Counted from the stretch's first letter, positions 35,246-47,054 are shown. The stretch: DNA of 64,000 nucleotides from Cylindrotheca closterium (GCA_933822405.4 CAKOGP040001112.1:802385-866384), one strand, 5' to 3'. Made by a program: numbers and translations. The notes: generated by a model not told the origin, from the letters alone.

Positions 35246-36991
35246 CCTGGTCTGATTACCTTTCTAGATGTCGCCTTGTTTCGCGCCAACGAAGGCCAAC
35301 TGACCGCTACAACTTGCAGCAGTCATGCCTTGTTGGCGTGTTGGTTGGACATTAAACATCAGTCTCAATTATTGCTGCAAGTACTGCAACAGGAAAAGAA
35401 GGATCCCAATGCCAAGTTAGAATGCGAATCATTTTGTCGTCAGTGTCTCGAGACGGCCATGGACGCCATAGAACGCTTGAGTACAGACCGACTGGCACAG
35501 GCCGCCAATTTGAGCGATCCTTTTGAAAGCATTTCCGAGACGGCAGGAGGACATTATCATCACAATCATCATAACTTTCTCAGTGGGATTGGAATTCAAG
35601 GAGTATCCTCCGGAATATTGGAGTCCAAGGAGGACATTGGACGGCGGCTCCCCTCTCAAAAACGAATCGATTGTTGGGAATCCCCACGATTGCATTGTCC
35701 CGATTATGTGTGGGCGGAAGACTCATATCAAGCCTGTCAACGATGGTTGCGCAATTTGTACAAACATCCGTTTTATTTGAAAGATAGAGATGCCTTGAAT
35801 CCACTCGCTACACCCAATCTGCAGAACCAGGGAACTCCCAACTCGAACAACAAAAACAGCAACGAACAACCCTTGCACCCACCCAGTGAACGGCAGGCAT
35901 CCATTTTGATTCAACTCATCCAGGACGACCTGCCATTGCGTCTGCTACAATTTCGCCAGGCTATGAACGCCGAAGAAGTGGTCACCAAGCGTCTTCATTT
36001 GGTAAAGTGCGAGTATCGGGGGCCCTTTCGGCACTTTTTGGAGGCTCACCTTTCTTTATTAGAAGCTCCATCGATGGACGTGGTGGATTACTTTTTGGAT
36101 GGGGACGACATATCCTACGACTCGGAAGTACAAGAAGGGCAATTGCAGGACTTGCTGGAGACGCCCGAGTTGGTGGAAATGCTGACTCTGGAACGGGATT
36201 GCGAGCAATTCGAATTGGATTTGGGAAAGGCTCTCTTTCCATTTTCCGAGCTGGCACGAACCTTGGATCACAAAAAGGCAAGAATCAAAGCTGTACCAGG
36301 AGTCGTTGAAGAAGATGAAGTGGCCGAGTTGCAAGAAACCGTCCGGAGGCTCAAGTGTATACTCTGTCGCAAAAGTGGACCCGAGACATCTACTGGAATT
36401 CGACCAATCTTGGTGGACTTGCAATCGGTGCGTCGCGATGACGAAGCGCTCAAGTCCTTTGATGACAGCAGGAGTATCAAAGAGAATGTTGCAGACTTTT
36501 TGTCACAGTTGGAATGCCTGTCCACCTTACTCAAGACTCGAAATGCTTTTCGAACCAGAAGAGGGAACCACGTTATTGAATTCTCGGCTTCTGTAGTCAA
36601 CGGTTGTACCGAGGAGTTTGATCCCGAGCTTGTGGAGTGTCAGCTACTGGATTGGTTCGACATGGTTGAAAGACAACAGGAGTTGGGTCAGGAGCAACAG
36701 CATATTGTCAGCAATATTCGAGAAGTTGAGACAAAGATTGGCCTTGCCGATGCTAGTGACGAATCACTCGATGCGGCCAAGGACAACCTTGAATACATGG
36801 TGGACGATCGACAACAACGACTGGAGATATTACAAGACTTGGTGGAAGATCTTTGCTTACGGGAAATGAATCTACACATACTGATTAATGATCCAGATCC
36901 AGAGGAAACTCTCATCCTGAAGGAGACTTCGGCTCTGGGCTTTTTGGGAGTCCCACTGCAATTGGCTGGTGAAGCACTTCCTGTCGGATAG
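34986..36991 (+). CDS. Unknown 622-aa protein, start duplicated by an assembly gap
   Basis: Unrecognised. A continuous frame runs from ATG 35123 (or its copy at 34986) to the stop at 36991. Its 5' end appears twice: 34982-35108 and 35119-35245 are identical 127-bp blocks on either side of ten Ns, so one copy is probably an assembly artefact and the real gene starts at MPMPTTSSAPPRKMMM. The protein has no signal peptide. The N-terminal part has Cys-rich helices (ECESFCRQCLETAMDAIERL). Residues 360-620 are rich in charged helices likely to form coiled coil (VEEDEVAELQETVRRLKCILCRKSG, QQELGQEQQHIVSNIREVETKIGL). No catalytic motif is visible. Confidence 0.65.
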
Positions 36992-37177
36992 GAGTTGTTG
37001 GCAGGCCAAGTAGATTTGCATCATCAAAGCCACAAACAAATCAAGGTTGGGTTTTGGCTGACAGGGGGGGGTCAAGTTTGACATCTGTGAAAGCCATGCC
37101 GCTGATCACCTTGAATTCTCGACCAGCATGTCAATAGATAGATCCCAATTGCCCAATGAATGAGTGAATGACTTTGT

Positions 37178-38180
37178 TCATGGAAAGAAAAAGGGTCCAA
37201 GAACCCACCCTCCCAAAAATGTAGTCGCCGCAACGCTAACTAAGTTGACTTGCTCATTGGTAAGAATATTGCTTCCAGAAACTACTTTTGTAGCCGATTT
37301 CACGTCATCATTCGATTGATAGGCAAGTTTTGAATCCGGGTCGTACAGAGATTGTTGAATGGTAGCACCCAATAGGGAATCCAACAAGGAACCTAGCAAC
37401 CCACAGCAAGTTGAAAATGCAAGCATGGGCACCACATGTAGTGGTGAAATGCCCGAAATGAAATCAAAGGCAATTGTAAAAAGACCCATCAACAAGCCAC
37501 CAAAGCCACTCCAGAAGCATCCCAAAAGTGTGACGCCACCATTCGTGCCCGGAGGCACTCCTCTCCAAGGTTGTATTATCAATACAGGAGGACTTGTTGC
37601 TAGAATTCCAAGTTCAGACGCCAAAGTATCTGCCAAACAGGTCGCATGATGAGCAACAACACCACAGGTCAACTTGGATGCCACGGAAAATTCACCAAAA
37701 TCAATGGGCTTCTCCTCCCCGCAGTAAATCCCGTGGACCAGTGACAGGATCACAGCCAATAGACTACAAGCCAAGACTTGACTGGGTCCTCGAGCAATTG
37801 TTCCACTTAGTACTACGGTTCCATCCATCTTTTGCTTGATTTCCTTCCTAAACTTGGTTGCCTTGGTCCCCAGTAAATAAAACACGAGCAAGTTGAAACC
37901 ACGCAATCCAGTACATACTAGAAGGAACCCAACGCAAAAGGCAGCTAAAATTCAATGAGAGAAAAGATGGCAATAGGTACAGGAGTCAAATTGAGACATG
38001 ACATAAAGAGTATGCGTTGAGGTAGATTTAGGACAGACAGACATCATCTCCAAATTATCTTCTACAGAACTTACTAGCGGCTCCCGAACGAGTCAATCCT
38101 TTTTTCTTTATCCCTCTCCAGCTTAGGAATGTCGCCACCACGAAACCAATGGCATTTGCTTTTAGACTGAATGGCTGCAT
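37178..38180 (-). CDS. TMEM19: TMEM19/DUF92 family membrane protein, two exons
   Basis: Exon 1 is 38180-38075, exon 2 37944-37178; the 130-bp GTAAGT...TTAG intron splits a Thr codon, and the product is 290 aa. The family mark is VPPGTNGGVTLLGCFWSGFGGLLMG plus HHATCLADTLASELG, ATKFRKEIKQKMDG and the LLGSLLDSLLGATIQQSLYD segment, all in TMEM19 order. The spliced join gives SGAATAFCVGFLLV, the first membrane helix. About six hydrophobic segments are visible. Related plant proteins (VTE6) phosphorylate phytyl-phosphate, so a lipid-alcohol kinase role is possible but inferred. Confidence 0.87.
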
Positions 38181-38460
38181 ATGTTGTTATGGTGGATAGC
38201 AATAGCAAGATTTTGTGCCAGTTTTCATATATTTTGAAACGGACAGTTGACTACTTCGACTGCGACTCTTTCGACTGACTGACTCCTAAACGCGAAACCC
38301 GCAAGTCAACAATCACAACAGGTTGTTTTATCACTTTGCAGCTACTCGCTATCAACATTGTTGCCAACCTGCACAAGAAAAGAGCTTGAAATCCGAAGAA
38401 AAACGCCAACTATCATTATAGCGACGACTTTATTGGATCGACAGGACGAAGCAAAACAGC

Positions 38461-39401
38461 ATGGCAACAACAAAACAAGCAAGTACTCCAGAAGCAGCAA
38501 GTGCTGGAGGGGAAGACCCCAAGAACAACAACAGCAACAGTACTAGATTATCAAAGACCACCGCTTGTTTACCGATTGTTCATGGAAGTATAGCTTTTTA
38601 TCTCGGAAAGAAAGCCGATGAATTTCAGACTCACGAATGGACATTGTTTGTGAGAGGTCCACACCACGAAGATTTGAGCCCTGCCATCGCCAAAGTCGTC
38701 TTTCAATTGCATCCTTCCTTTGCACAACCTGTTCGAGAATTGACGCAACCGCCTTTTGAAGTAACAGAAAGAGGATGGGGAGAATTTGAAGCACAAATAC
38801 GAATTGTGTGGACGGATCCATCCGAAAAAGCGACAGTGGTAAGTGAGTGTTTTGTAGGATATTATTTTCGAGCTCGAGACCTTTGATCTTGTGAATATAA
38901 AGTTGATAATCGGTTTGTTTGTATACATTATGCTGTATGCTCTAATCTTGTTTCTACATCTTGTTTCTTCTTTAGATAAATCACGCACTCAAGTTGTATC
39001 CACCTGGTTCACCGCCAAATGTATTGCCCAAAGATGAAAATGCACCACCAGTCATTGCGGAAAGCTACGACGAAGTGGTCTTTACAGACCCAAATGAAAA
39101 TTTCTTTCGTCAGCTACTGCATATTCCAAAGGCCCCAAAAGTAGAATCCTCGCAACAAGAATGGTTGACCGAATGCTTTGCAGACGAAACAGATTTCTTG
39201 ACCTTGGCAGGTGCCCAAAAGTTTCTGGAAGAAGAGTTAGAAACGGTCAAGGAACGTTTTCAAGTCGTGTCGGAGGAATATGAAGTGGTGGATCGGGAAT
39301 ACACAGCAGCCATGCAAAAGCATCAGCAGCAACAAGCAGCTAACAAAAAGAGCAAAGGAGGGGGTGGAAAACGAACAACGAAGAAAGCTAGAACGTCATA
39401 A
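38461..39401 (+). CDS. YEATS4: YEATS-domain protein, GAS41/Yaf9-like, two exons
   Basis: Exons 38461-38838 and 38976-39401 (137-bp intron) give 267 aa. The YEATS domain (about 35-180) shows HEWTLFVRGPHHEDLSPAI, KVVFQLHPSFAQPVRELTQPPFEVTERGWGEF, and after the splice INHALKLYPPGSPP. It reads acetyl- or acyl-lysine on histones and in GAS41/Yaf9 belongs to the SWR1 and NuA4 complexes. A C-terminal coiled coil (EEELETVKERFQVVSEEYE) fits the part that binds the complex, and a Lys-rich tail ends the protein. It is divergent from TMEM19 with 280 bp between starts. Confidence 0.92.
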
Positions 39402-39490
39402 TGTATCACAGTGCGATGAATATATTTTTGTTATTGAGCTATAGGTTGAAGGAAGGAAAAAGAAATACAGGCCCCAATCACATTAGTCAC

Positions 39491-40024
39491 TTAGCGGAAC
39501 CACGGCATTTCCTTGAGATAACTATCCAAAGATGCTTCAAAGTTGGTGGCCGAGATATTTGGATTGCTTGGCTGATACATTGGTGATCGAATGACAAAGG
39601 TCACCCAGATATGTTCGTAAATGTGCTTCAAAGCTGCCCGAATTTTCCCCGTGACGGCTGGACTGGTTTGGCCTTCGCTGACCTTGGTCTCCTTGGCCGA
39701 ATTGGCTGGGGATTGAGCGGCAGTATCATTGGTCGTATAGGCAGTTTCGGGAGTGGTATAGACGACAAATCTCAAACCTGAAACAGTCTCATAATTGTAC
39801 AAAGCAGAAGCTCCAGTTTTAACCATTTTCAATTCTCCAGGTTCAGCGGTTGAGGGACTCAGACTACTGGAAAGTTCGCGCAACGAAAAGAGCATTCCAA
39901 AGACTAGCTTGCGTTGTTCTGATAGTTGCTCATCATCCTCGTGAACGCCGTAGTTTTTAATGTATCTCTTGGTGAACAGGGTCTTACCCCTTCGATCGAA
40001 AATGTGAAAAGAGTGAACCGTCAT
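39491..40024 (-). CDS. TRAPPC1: TRAPP complex subunit 1 (Bet5), longin fold
   Basis: A 177-aa protein with the longin fold: MTVHSFHIFDRRGKTLF at the start, KLVFGMLFSLRELSSSLSP, YNYETVSGLRFVVYTTP, and a C-terminal HIYEHIWVTFVIRSP...FEASLDSYLKEMPWF that matches Bet5/TRAPPC1. TRAPP tethers ER-to-Golgi vesicles and activates Ypt1/Rab1. An Ala/Thr/Glu-rich insert of about 35 residues between strand 4 and the next helix makes it slightly longer than animal forms. Confidence 0.93.
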   Translation of the reverse strand: MTVHSFHIFDRRGKTLFTKRYIKNYGVHEDDEQLSEQRKLVFGMLFSLRELSSSLSPSTAEPGELKMVKTGASALYNYETVSGLRFVVYTTPETAYTTNDTAAQSPANSAKETKVSEGQTSPAVTGKIRAALKHIYEHIWVTFVIRSPMYQPSNPNISATNFEASLDSYLKEMPWFR

Positions 40025-40285
40025 GCTGAAGTATGAAAATCAATGACAAGTATACTCGTAGTAGCAAAGATTTATTTTAATAGTTGAACGGGGTTTTGTT
40101 CGAGGTTGCTTTTGACCAGCATTTGATCGAATGAATCAATCAATGCTATTTCTTAGTCGAAGGAATCAACATGAAAATGACTTTTTGACGACAACAACCA
40201 AATTCTCAACGCCATCCACCGATCTAAGCCTATAGTTCGCTGTTGCAACTGGCTGCTGGTACCACAATCCTTTTAGATTGGTAGA

Positions 40286-41721
40286 ATGGCTCCTTTCACC
40301 AAGACTCCATCGTTTTTGAAGCGTTTCGTTTCCTCCATGAGGGACTTGTTGGATGGCCATGCGCACCTCGGCAAAAAGTGGGAAGGCTTGCAAGCTACGG
40401 AAGCATTTGACCAAGGAGAACTTGTATCCATGTCAGGAGGAGGAAAGCGTCTACGAGTGGCATTTCGAAACCTCTGTCCGTTCCCACTATTGCTTTGTTG
40501 GGTATCCCATGACTCCCAACTGCATCATTTCTACAAAATATCACCCCAAACAGAGCCAATCAAGGAAGAAGCAATGGTTACTATTGAGGATCACGTTGAG
40601 ACTACGGTGGGTGGAGATACCTTTTGCTTTGTCTGCCTACCAGAAGATGACATCGATGAGGCACGAAGGAACAAAAAGTTGCCTAAATCTGCGTCGGTCG
40701 TGGCGGGTTTCATGCCCAACGACTACAAAAAGAATAAGGGAGAGAAGGACCCAGTCTATTTGGTGACCATCGGTTATGAGGACGAGGACTTTAGAGGCTC
40801 ACAAGAAGAAGTTATTTGTTGCAAACCGACGTTTTTGCGGAAACGGCAACGCCCAACCTTTGACGTTATTGACAAAATCACCAAACCCAAACCAGCTGCA
40901 TTCTTCTTAAAGCAGGCGATTGCAAAGATCGACCCAACTCCTTACGATACGTCGACCAAATTTTACGAACGCAAGCTACTGGGTGGTTGGCCAGTTTACA
41001 TGGAGCCAAACTGGCATGGGGGAGACAAAAATATCGAGAAACGATTGTGCAAAGACCTGGAAGCCGCCGCAAAGATCCTGCCAAGACATGCTGTGGAATG
41101 TAAGTAGATATCATTCTGTTGGCTAAAGGCAGAACGATGATCCGCTGATGGTAAACTCAAACTTCCCTTGTTCTATTTTCAGATCTGCGAGAAAATTGCC
41201 CAATATGGATCAATTCATCCATCAAGTTTGGTCCCAGAGTATGTCCAAGCCGTGCTGTCGGTTGCTGTTATCATCCTACTAGAGACTGGCTGGAAGAAAA
41301 CGGACATTGTGTCGAAAAGCACAAATGCGTGGAAATTAATGATGGCCTCGGATATGCCAAGGATGTCGATTTCTGGGGTGTCGGAGGACTCATGGTACAT
41401 GAACTCAGTCATGCCTACCATCATCGTCTGTTGCAAGACGGTTACGAAAACAAGGAGATTGAAGATTGCTTTCAGGCGGCCATGGAAGAGGGTTTGTACG
41501 AGAAAGTAAAGGTACATGGTCCACAAGGGCCAGAAGCCAAGGCCTATGCTTGTTCAAACTGCATGGAGTACTTTGCCGAGTTGTCAACTGCATTCTTGGG
41601 AGGGACAGCTACGGAGGTGGAATATAACAAATGGTTTCCCTTCAACCGGCAACAGATCAAGGATCACGATCCTCGTGCCTACAGAATGTTGTCCAAAATG
41701 TGGAAGGTTGAGACCCCATGA
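40286..41721 (+). CDS. VHL-like beta domain fused to HExxH metallopeptidase-like domain, two exons
   Basis: Exons 40286-41099 and 41183-41721 (83-bp intron, codon split T|AT) give 450 aa. Residues about 48-130 resemble the von Hippel-Lindau beta domain (LRVAFRNLCPFPLLLCWVSHD...HHFYKISP), which in animals binds hydroxyproline. The C-terminal half has the zinc motif HELSHAYHH and, about 55 residues later, CMEYFAELSTAFLGG, whose glutamate can be the third ligand of a gluzincin-type peptidase; paired cysteines (CPSRAVGCCYHP, HCVEKHKC) precede it. No signal peptide, so cytosolic. Activity and substrate are unknown. Confidence 0.75.
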
Positions 41722-41768
41722 CAGATAAATGAACAAGAGCAAGCTTCAATTCGGACTACTTCGCTTCT

Positions 41769-44650
41769 TTAATCGCTATCACTGTCACTATCGCAGTCAT
41801 TCAATAGAGAATCCACTCGTTTCTTCCGAACATTTCCAAATTTAACAGTGCCTCCGTCAGTGAAAGTAGTGATAGTTGCTGGTGGGCCTGGGACCGGTAA
41901 TTCTGAATGAGATGCGCTTTGACGTTCTTTTGGCGGCGCTGATGACGCCGCTTTGTTGAGTTTTTCATCTAGCTCTTTGTTGTGAGGTATGAAGGGTGCT
42001 CTATGCCTCTTCTGTCTCATCTCAACTAAATCTAAGTCGCGGAACCATGCTTTGTTGATAATATCTTTTCCTCCACCAGCCAGAGAACCAAGCCGTTGCG
42101 TGGGATCCTTCACTAGAAGTTCATCAACAACCTCAAAGGCATCATCGCTCACTTCATCTGGTAGAGGATAATATCTGTCTTGTAGAATAGCTTCAAATAG
42201 TTCCATTTGCGGCATACCGTCGTAGAAAAAGGGATTTTCACCAGCTATCATTTCATAGATCAATACTCCTAGCGCCCAATGATCTGTGCTGTGGTTGTGG
42301 CCTTTCTGCAGGATCGCCTCAGGGGAGAGAAAGTTTGGAGTACCACACATTGTATACGTCAAGTCCTCGACATATTTTGCTAAACGACAAAATGAAAAAG
42401 GAAGAATAAAAATGCTGTGAGTCCTCTTGACACAACGAAACAAACTCTAGCAAAATACGATGCTCTCAACATACCAAATCCAAAATCGCAAATCACTGGA
42501 TATCCGTCTCTATCAATTAAAACGTTTTCTGCTTTCATGTCACGATACACAAACTGCTTGCGATGCATGTACTCTAGCGTATCTGCAATCATCATCGCAT
42601 AGAACTTTGCATGGTCTTCTGGAATTCCTGAACTCCACTTGCCATTCTCGGTTTTGTAGTGAATGACATCAAACAGCTCCCCACCATAGACCAGCCGCAT
42701 CAGAATGTAAATTTTGTCTGGATCATCGTATTCATGTACGTAGGTGATGAGAAAGGGATGATCCACAGCTTGAAGAATGTCAATCTCACGTCTAATGAAG
42801 TCGATTGAATCACCTCTGCTATCGTCCTCCTTATGTTGACTCTTCAAGGCAAAGAATTGTTTGCTATGAGGATCTGAGAGATCTGCGGAAACAAGCCAAA
42901 CTTCACCAAATTGGCCTTCGCCCAAAACGGAATGCTTTTCCAAGTCAGCTAGCTGAACATTTGTCTTCACTACTGATCGCAATAAATCACTGGAGGTATT
43001 CCTAAGCCATTGTTTTGTTGTTTCACGAGTAAGCGACGATGGCGCAGCCCCAAACAAACCCTCATCGTCGTCGTCACTATCAGTTAGCCCCACGTTGTCT
43101 AGATAATACCTGTTTTCCCCATGTAGGTCCGGAATTGTCCCCGTGTCAAAAACGAACCGGCAATTGGATAAGTACAACACCCCACAATGACACTGTTCCA
43201 ACGCTTTTGCAGAAAACCTAGGAGTCAGCTTTCCTTTCGGCATCGACCCTTGCCTATTGTCAAGAAGCAACAACGATTCCCCAAAATAACCCCCTGACTT
43301 GACGATGTCGTGGATGCCTTCCCCAGTTAGTTTGACCGATCCTCGCCTTATGATGTACATCGCTGCTTCCGTGTCTTCTTCATCACAAAAGATGACTTCG
43401 TCCGCCTTAAACTCTTTGTCGACCACATAATCAGCAAGATCTTCAAACTGTATTGTACTTAATTTGGCCCCAATGAGTAAATCGACCTCTTCCTGCCAGT
43501 CCAAAGAGTGGTATTTGAGTGAGCATGACTGGAGCTCTGAATTACGAGTTGAATTTTGAAACCTCAGCAAAGAACTCACTAAAACGCTTTTATATTGTGC
43601 CCTCAGAACGACTCGGGAAAATTGACCCATGACTTTCTCGAAGGATGGTTTGTCAATGTAAAACACCATACCAGCCTTGGTGACCGTGATATTCGCGGAT
43701 ATGGGCTCATCTGAAGACAGCACTCGTTCCCCAAAGTAAGATCCCTTCGTAACTTTTACGTCTTCAAACCTGGTTGTTCCAAAGGTAACGTTGGTGACTT
43801 CTAGCTCGCCTTCCACTACTATATAGAAAACATCAAGGGGGATACCAGCCTTCGTCAACTGATCGCCTGGAGAAATGGCACGGGGTTTCATTGCAGCACT
43901 CAATCTCTTCAAGTCTCTTCTGTCGTCGATGTCTGTAAAAAAGTCAATCGATCGAAGCAATCCCATCTTTTCGCTTTCTTTGGCCTGACTTTGTTTTTGT
44001 AGCAACGACCGAAACGTTTTTTGGTCGACTCGAAACATTTTGGTGGGGCTAGAGTCGCATCGTACTGTAGCTGCGCGAGGGGATGTATAGAGCAAGGCAA
44101 GCTCTCCAAAGCATTGGGAACCACCTTTAGAATCCCCGACGATCTTTTCTTTCACAAGAAATGTCACTTTTCCTTCTAAAATAACGTAAAAATAATCGCC
44201 CTTGTCACCTTCTCTTATGACAATGTCACCTTCAGCCATTGTCACTGGTTCGAATGCGTCAATGAGTACTCGTTCTTCCTGTTCTGCAAGATCATTGAAA
44301 AAGATGCTGCCTACGATTCTGCTTTGGATAGCTGTAACCTCCTCGTCACTCTTTGCGAAAACGGGAGGGACGAATTCCGACGAGGCATCAAGCTGTTCTC
44401 CAACTATATTTTTCAGTTGCACAGGTTTGGTCAACATTGACATGCCTCGACTCTTGGCTCTCTGTACGAAGCTCTCCCCCTCAAAGCTAGTTCTATACTC
44501 CTTAATCGCTTGTTCGTTATTCTTGATGAGCTTGCTCTTTTCTCTTTTGGAACCCTGTTGAAAAGGAGCATCTCCAGTCTTGTCACTAGCACTCTTCTTT
44601 TCAAGCGACAAGCCTTCCAATTCCTCATGTTCTGTTATAGATACCCTCAT
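41769..44650 (-). CDS. Cyclic-nucleotide-dependent protein kinase (PKG-like), two exons
   Basis: Exon 1 44650-42475, exon 2 42379-41769 (95-bp intron, in the codon after DFGF), 928 aa. Three cyclic-nucleotide-binding domains precede the kinase: the first keeps the phosphate cassette FGELALLYTSPRAATV; the second has FGERVLSSDEPISANITV without the key arginine; the third, FGESLLLL, has an insert before RFSAKA. The AGC kinase (about 570-870) has GEGQFGEV, ALKSQ, YRDMKAEN, DFGFAKY, and CGTPNFLSPE. The tail ends in Asp-Ser repeats. A PKG with cGMP or another nucleotide as ligand is the best reading. The ATG at 44650 is the first in frame. Confidence 0.9.
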
Positions 44651-44677
44651 TGTGGTCCTGGTCGTTTTCCCTGACAA

Positions 44678-45236
44678 ATTCCAAATGTGTATGCTTCTAT
44701 TTCAGTCTGCATGTAGGGAGAAGATAAAAATAATGGAGGAGGCCATGCAGTGTTGCCGCCTTCAGTGAGCGTCTAATATGTGATAGTTTCTGAAGATCGC
44801 GAACTGCTCGACCCATCCGACTGCCCACCACCGAAATTGAGATGATGGTACGATCGACCCATCCGACTTCGACTCCTCCGCCATTTCAACTCATCATATC
44901 AGCGTTTCCAAGTGCTCTTGTTTTCGTCTAATCTTCAAGAAATCAATGACCATGACATAGGGATCTTCTACTTGCTAGACTGAAAAAACCATATTGTTCA
45001 AAATTGAGGAGAGTTGTCTGTAGACATGTGATCGATGATTTCCAAGATTTTGTGGCTACGAGGATTTCCGTTCAGATGTCTTGACGTATTTTACAATGGG
45101 GGAATTTCCGCCGTCATTTAACGTCAAGACCAATGAATCTGCAGATTTTGTGCCAAAATCGACTAAATTTTTCTGGATTGCGACAAAAAAGCCAATTCGT
45201 ACCAAAGAAAAAATCACCATCGTCATCAACAACAAC
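44678..45236. promoter_or_regulatory. Divergent intergenic region with 15-bp direct repeat
   Basis: No gene is seen between the PKG start and the next gene. TCGACCCATCCGACT occurs twice, at 44808-44822 and 44854-44868, 46 bases apart, and could be a binding site pair shared by the two divergent promoters. Confidence 0.4.
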
Positions 45237-46811
45237 ATGAGAATGATGAACAAATACCGAGCTGTTTTGCTTCTTGTGGTCGGGTTTGTCAGCGCAAACA
45301 ATGATGAATGCACTTCTCCATTGAGACTTTTCGAAAATGAGCCAGTATCCGGCGACAATTCATTTGCGGTTTCTGATTTTACGGATGTGGACGCTTGTGG
45401 ACCTAACAGCCACTTGGAAGGCGTCTGGTATGAAATCATTGGAACTGGTGAGGAGGTTACGCTTAGCATCTGTACCGAGAATCAGAGACTCTTGAGTGTT
45501 GGCGTCTTCAGTGCCTGTAACTCTCAGAGTTGTGTGGGATTTCCAGCACGTCCAGTCAAACCAGCCAGTTGCAACAGAGATGAATACCTGACCTACCAAT
45601 TCTTTGCGGAAAGGGACCGAAGCTACCGCGTTCACGTCCGATCCAACGTCATCGACTTTTCCAGTTTTACGTTGGGAGCCGAATTCAAAATCTTCTACAG
45701 AACGTCAAGCTCCCCTACTGCAGCGCCGACAGCATCTAGGACAGCAGCACCGACCATAGGGGAAACAACTACAAGACTGCCACCAGTGGGATCCCCGATC
45801 ACAAATTTGCCGATAAATTCGCAACTCCCTTATCTGACATCTGACCTTGGGAAAGTTTCAACTTGCAAGTCTACCCCACCAACGAGCTCTCGCGTTGAAA
45901 GCGAGACAATCACGTATGACTACACACTTTCAAAAAACCCTTCGAGTGCAGCTGGCACGGCCTTGGAAATCGAGGAAGCCTTGCATCAAACTTTGTCCGA
46001 CAGACTTTTGACATGTGCTTATTCCAACACGTTGTATGACGTCGTTGAAGTCGCAATTGGCGACCGTGATACTGTCAGAGTTTGCAGCGGCAGTTTCGCA
46101 GGAAATGCTTGCAGTGTTGTTCGTGGCAGCATGAACATGGAACTTGCAATTCCAAATGGTGGACGACGATTGAATGAGAATCTATATGCCGATCTGATCC
46201 CTGTTTTTCAAAGTACCTTACAAGGCTTTGGTGGCCAGTTTCAGGGTTTCACGGATTCTCAAAGTGTTGTCAGTGACCCAGTAGAGAACGATGGAGTCGC
46301 GAATGACGAAATCATCGTCTACGACGATGACTACAATTACGACGATGACTACGGTTATTATGTTCCCGCTGAAGAAGAACCAGAAGAAACCTCTCCGTTG
46401 CTCTTGGGCCTGGGAATCGCAATTGGATTGATCGTACTCATCATACTGCTCCTTTGCGTACGAAGAAAATTGCGAGGAGAGTCCGATAAGCCTCATGAAG
46501 GAGTTCTTGAGCCCGCCCAAGACGAAGAGAGTACAGTGAAACAGATAGACTCTCCTGCCCATGAAGTCGACGACGAGGATATTAATGGAGATGGAGTCGC
46601 TTTCTTCAGCACCATCAAGTTGGAGGGGTCAGATCATGACTTTCGATCATGCGGGAATCCAGAGTGCGAACATTGCAAACCAGAATCGAGACCGGTGTTC
46701 ATCTCGACTGGAGCCACGGATGAAACAATTGATGAAAACAAGGGCGTTGAAACCATGGCGTATCATGACGGCTGGGCTATATTTGGCAGGAATCATTTTG
46801 CTAGTAAGTAA
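45237..46811 (+). CDS. Type I membrane protein with cysteine-rich ectodomain
   Basis: A 524-aa protein, unrecognised; ATG 45237 is chosen because a signal peptide (RAVLLLVVGFVSA) follows at once. The ectodomain starts with a module of about 150 residues, NDECTSPLRL...LEGVWYEIIGTGEEVTLSIC...YLTYQFFAERDRSYRVHV, like the beta-sandwich prepeptidase-type modules common in diatom cell-surface proteins. A Thr/Pro linker with TAAPTASRTAAPT, a second Cys-containing domain, an acidic Asp/Tyr stretch, one membrane helix (LLLGLGIAIGLIVLIILLLCV) and a cytosolic tail with CGNPECEHC follow. The stop lies directly after a GTAAGT, so a 3' exon hidden by the gap is possible. Confidence 0.65.
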   Translation: MRMMNKYRAVLLLVVGFVSANNDECTSPLRLFENEPVSGDNSFAVSDFTDVDACGPNSHLEGVWYEIIGTGEEVTLSICTENQRLLSVGVFSACNSQSCVGFPARPVKPASCNRDEYLTYQFFAERDRSYRVHVRSNVIDFSSFTLGAEFKIFYRTSSSPTAAPTASRTAAPTIGETTTRLPPVGSPITNLPINSQLPYLTSDLGKVSTCKSTPPTSSRVESETITYDYTLSKNPSSAAGTALEIEEALHQTLSDRLLTCAYSNTLYDVVEVAIGDRDTVRVCSGSFAGNACSVVRGSMNMELAIPNGGRRLNENLYADLIPVFQSTLQGFGGQFQGFTDSQSVVSDPVENDGVANDEIIVYDDDYNYDDDYGYYVPAEEEPEETSPLLLGLGIAIGLIVLIILLLCVRRKLRGESDKPHEGVLEPAQDEESTVKQIDSPAHEVDDEDINGDGVAFFSTIKLEGSDHDFRSCGNPECEHCKPESRPVFISTGATDETIDENKGVETMAYHDGWAIFGRNHFASK

Positions 46812-46880
46812 AGTGTATAATGCATCACGAGGGCTAGGAAAACTGCAACAAGGCACACGAAGACAAGACAAACCCAGCGG

Positions 46881-47052
46881 NNNNNNNNNNNNNNNNNNNN
46901 NNNNNNNNNNNNNNNNNNNNNNNNNNNNNNNNNNNNNNNNNNNNNNNNNNNNNNNNNNNNNNNNNNNNNNNNNNNNNNNNNNNNNNNNNNNNNNNNNNNN
47001 NNNNNNNNNNNNNNNNNNNNNNNNNNNNNNNNNNNNNNNNNNNNNNNNNNNN
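46881..47052. other. Assembly gap, 172 N
   Basis: Unknown sequence between the membrane-protein gene and the kinase gene. It may hide the end of the first and the start of the second. Confidence 0.98.
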
Positions 47053-47054
47053 AA

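Noticed and set aside
45081..45236. N-terminal extension of the type I membrane protein
   Set aside because: The extra 52 residues would put the signal peptide in the middle; the ATG at 45237 gives a normal leader.
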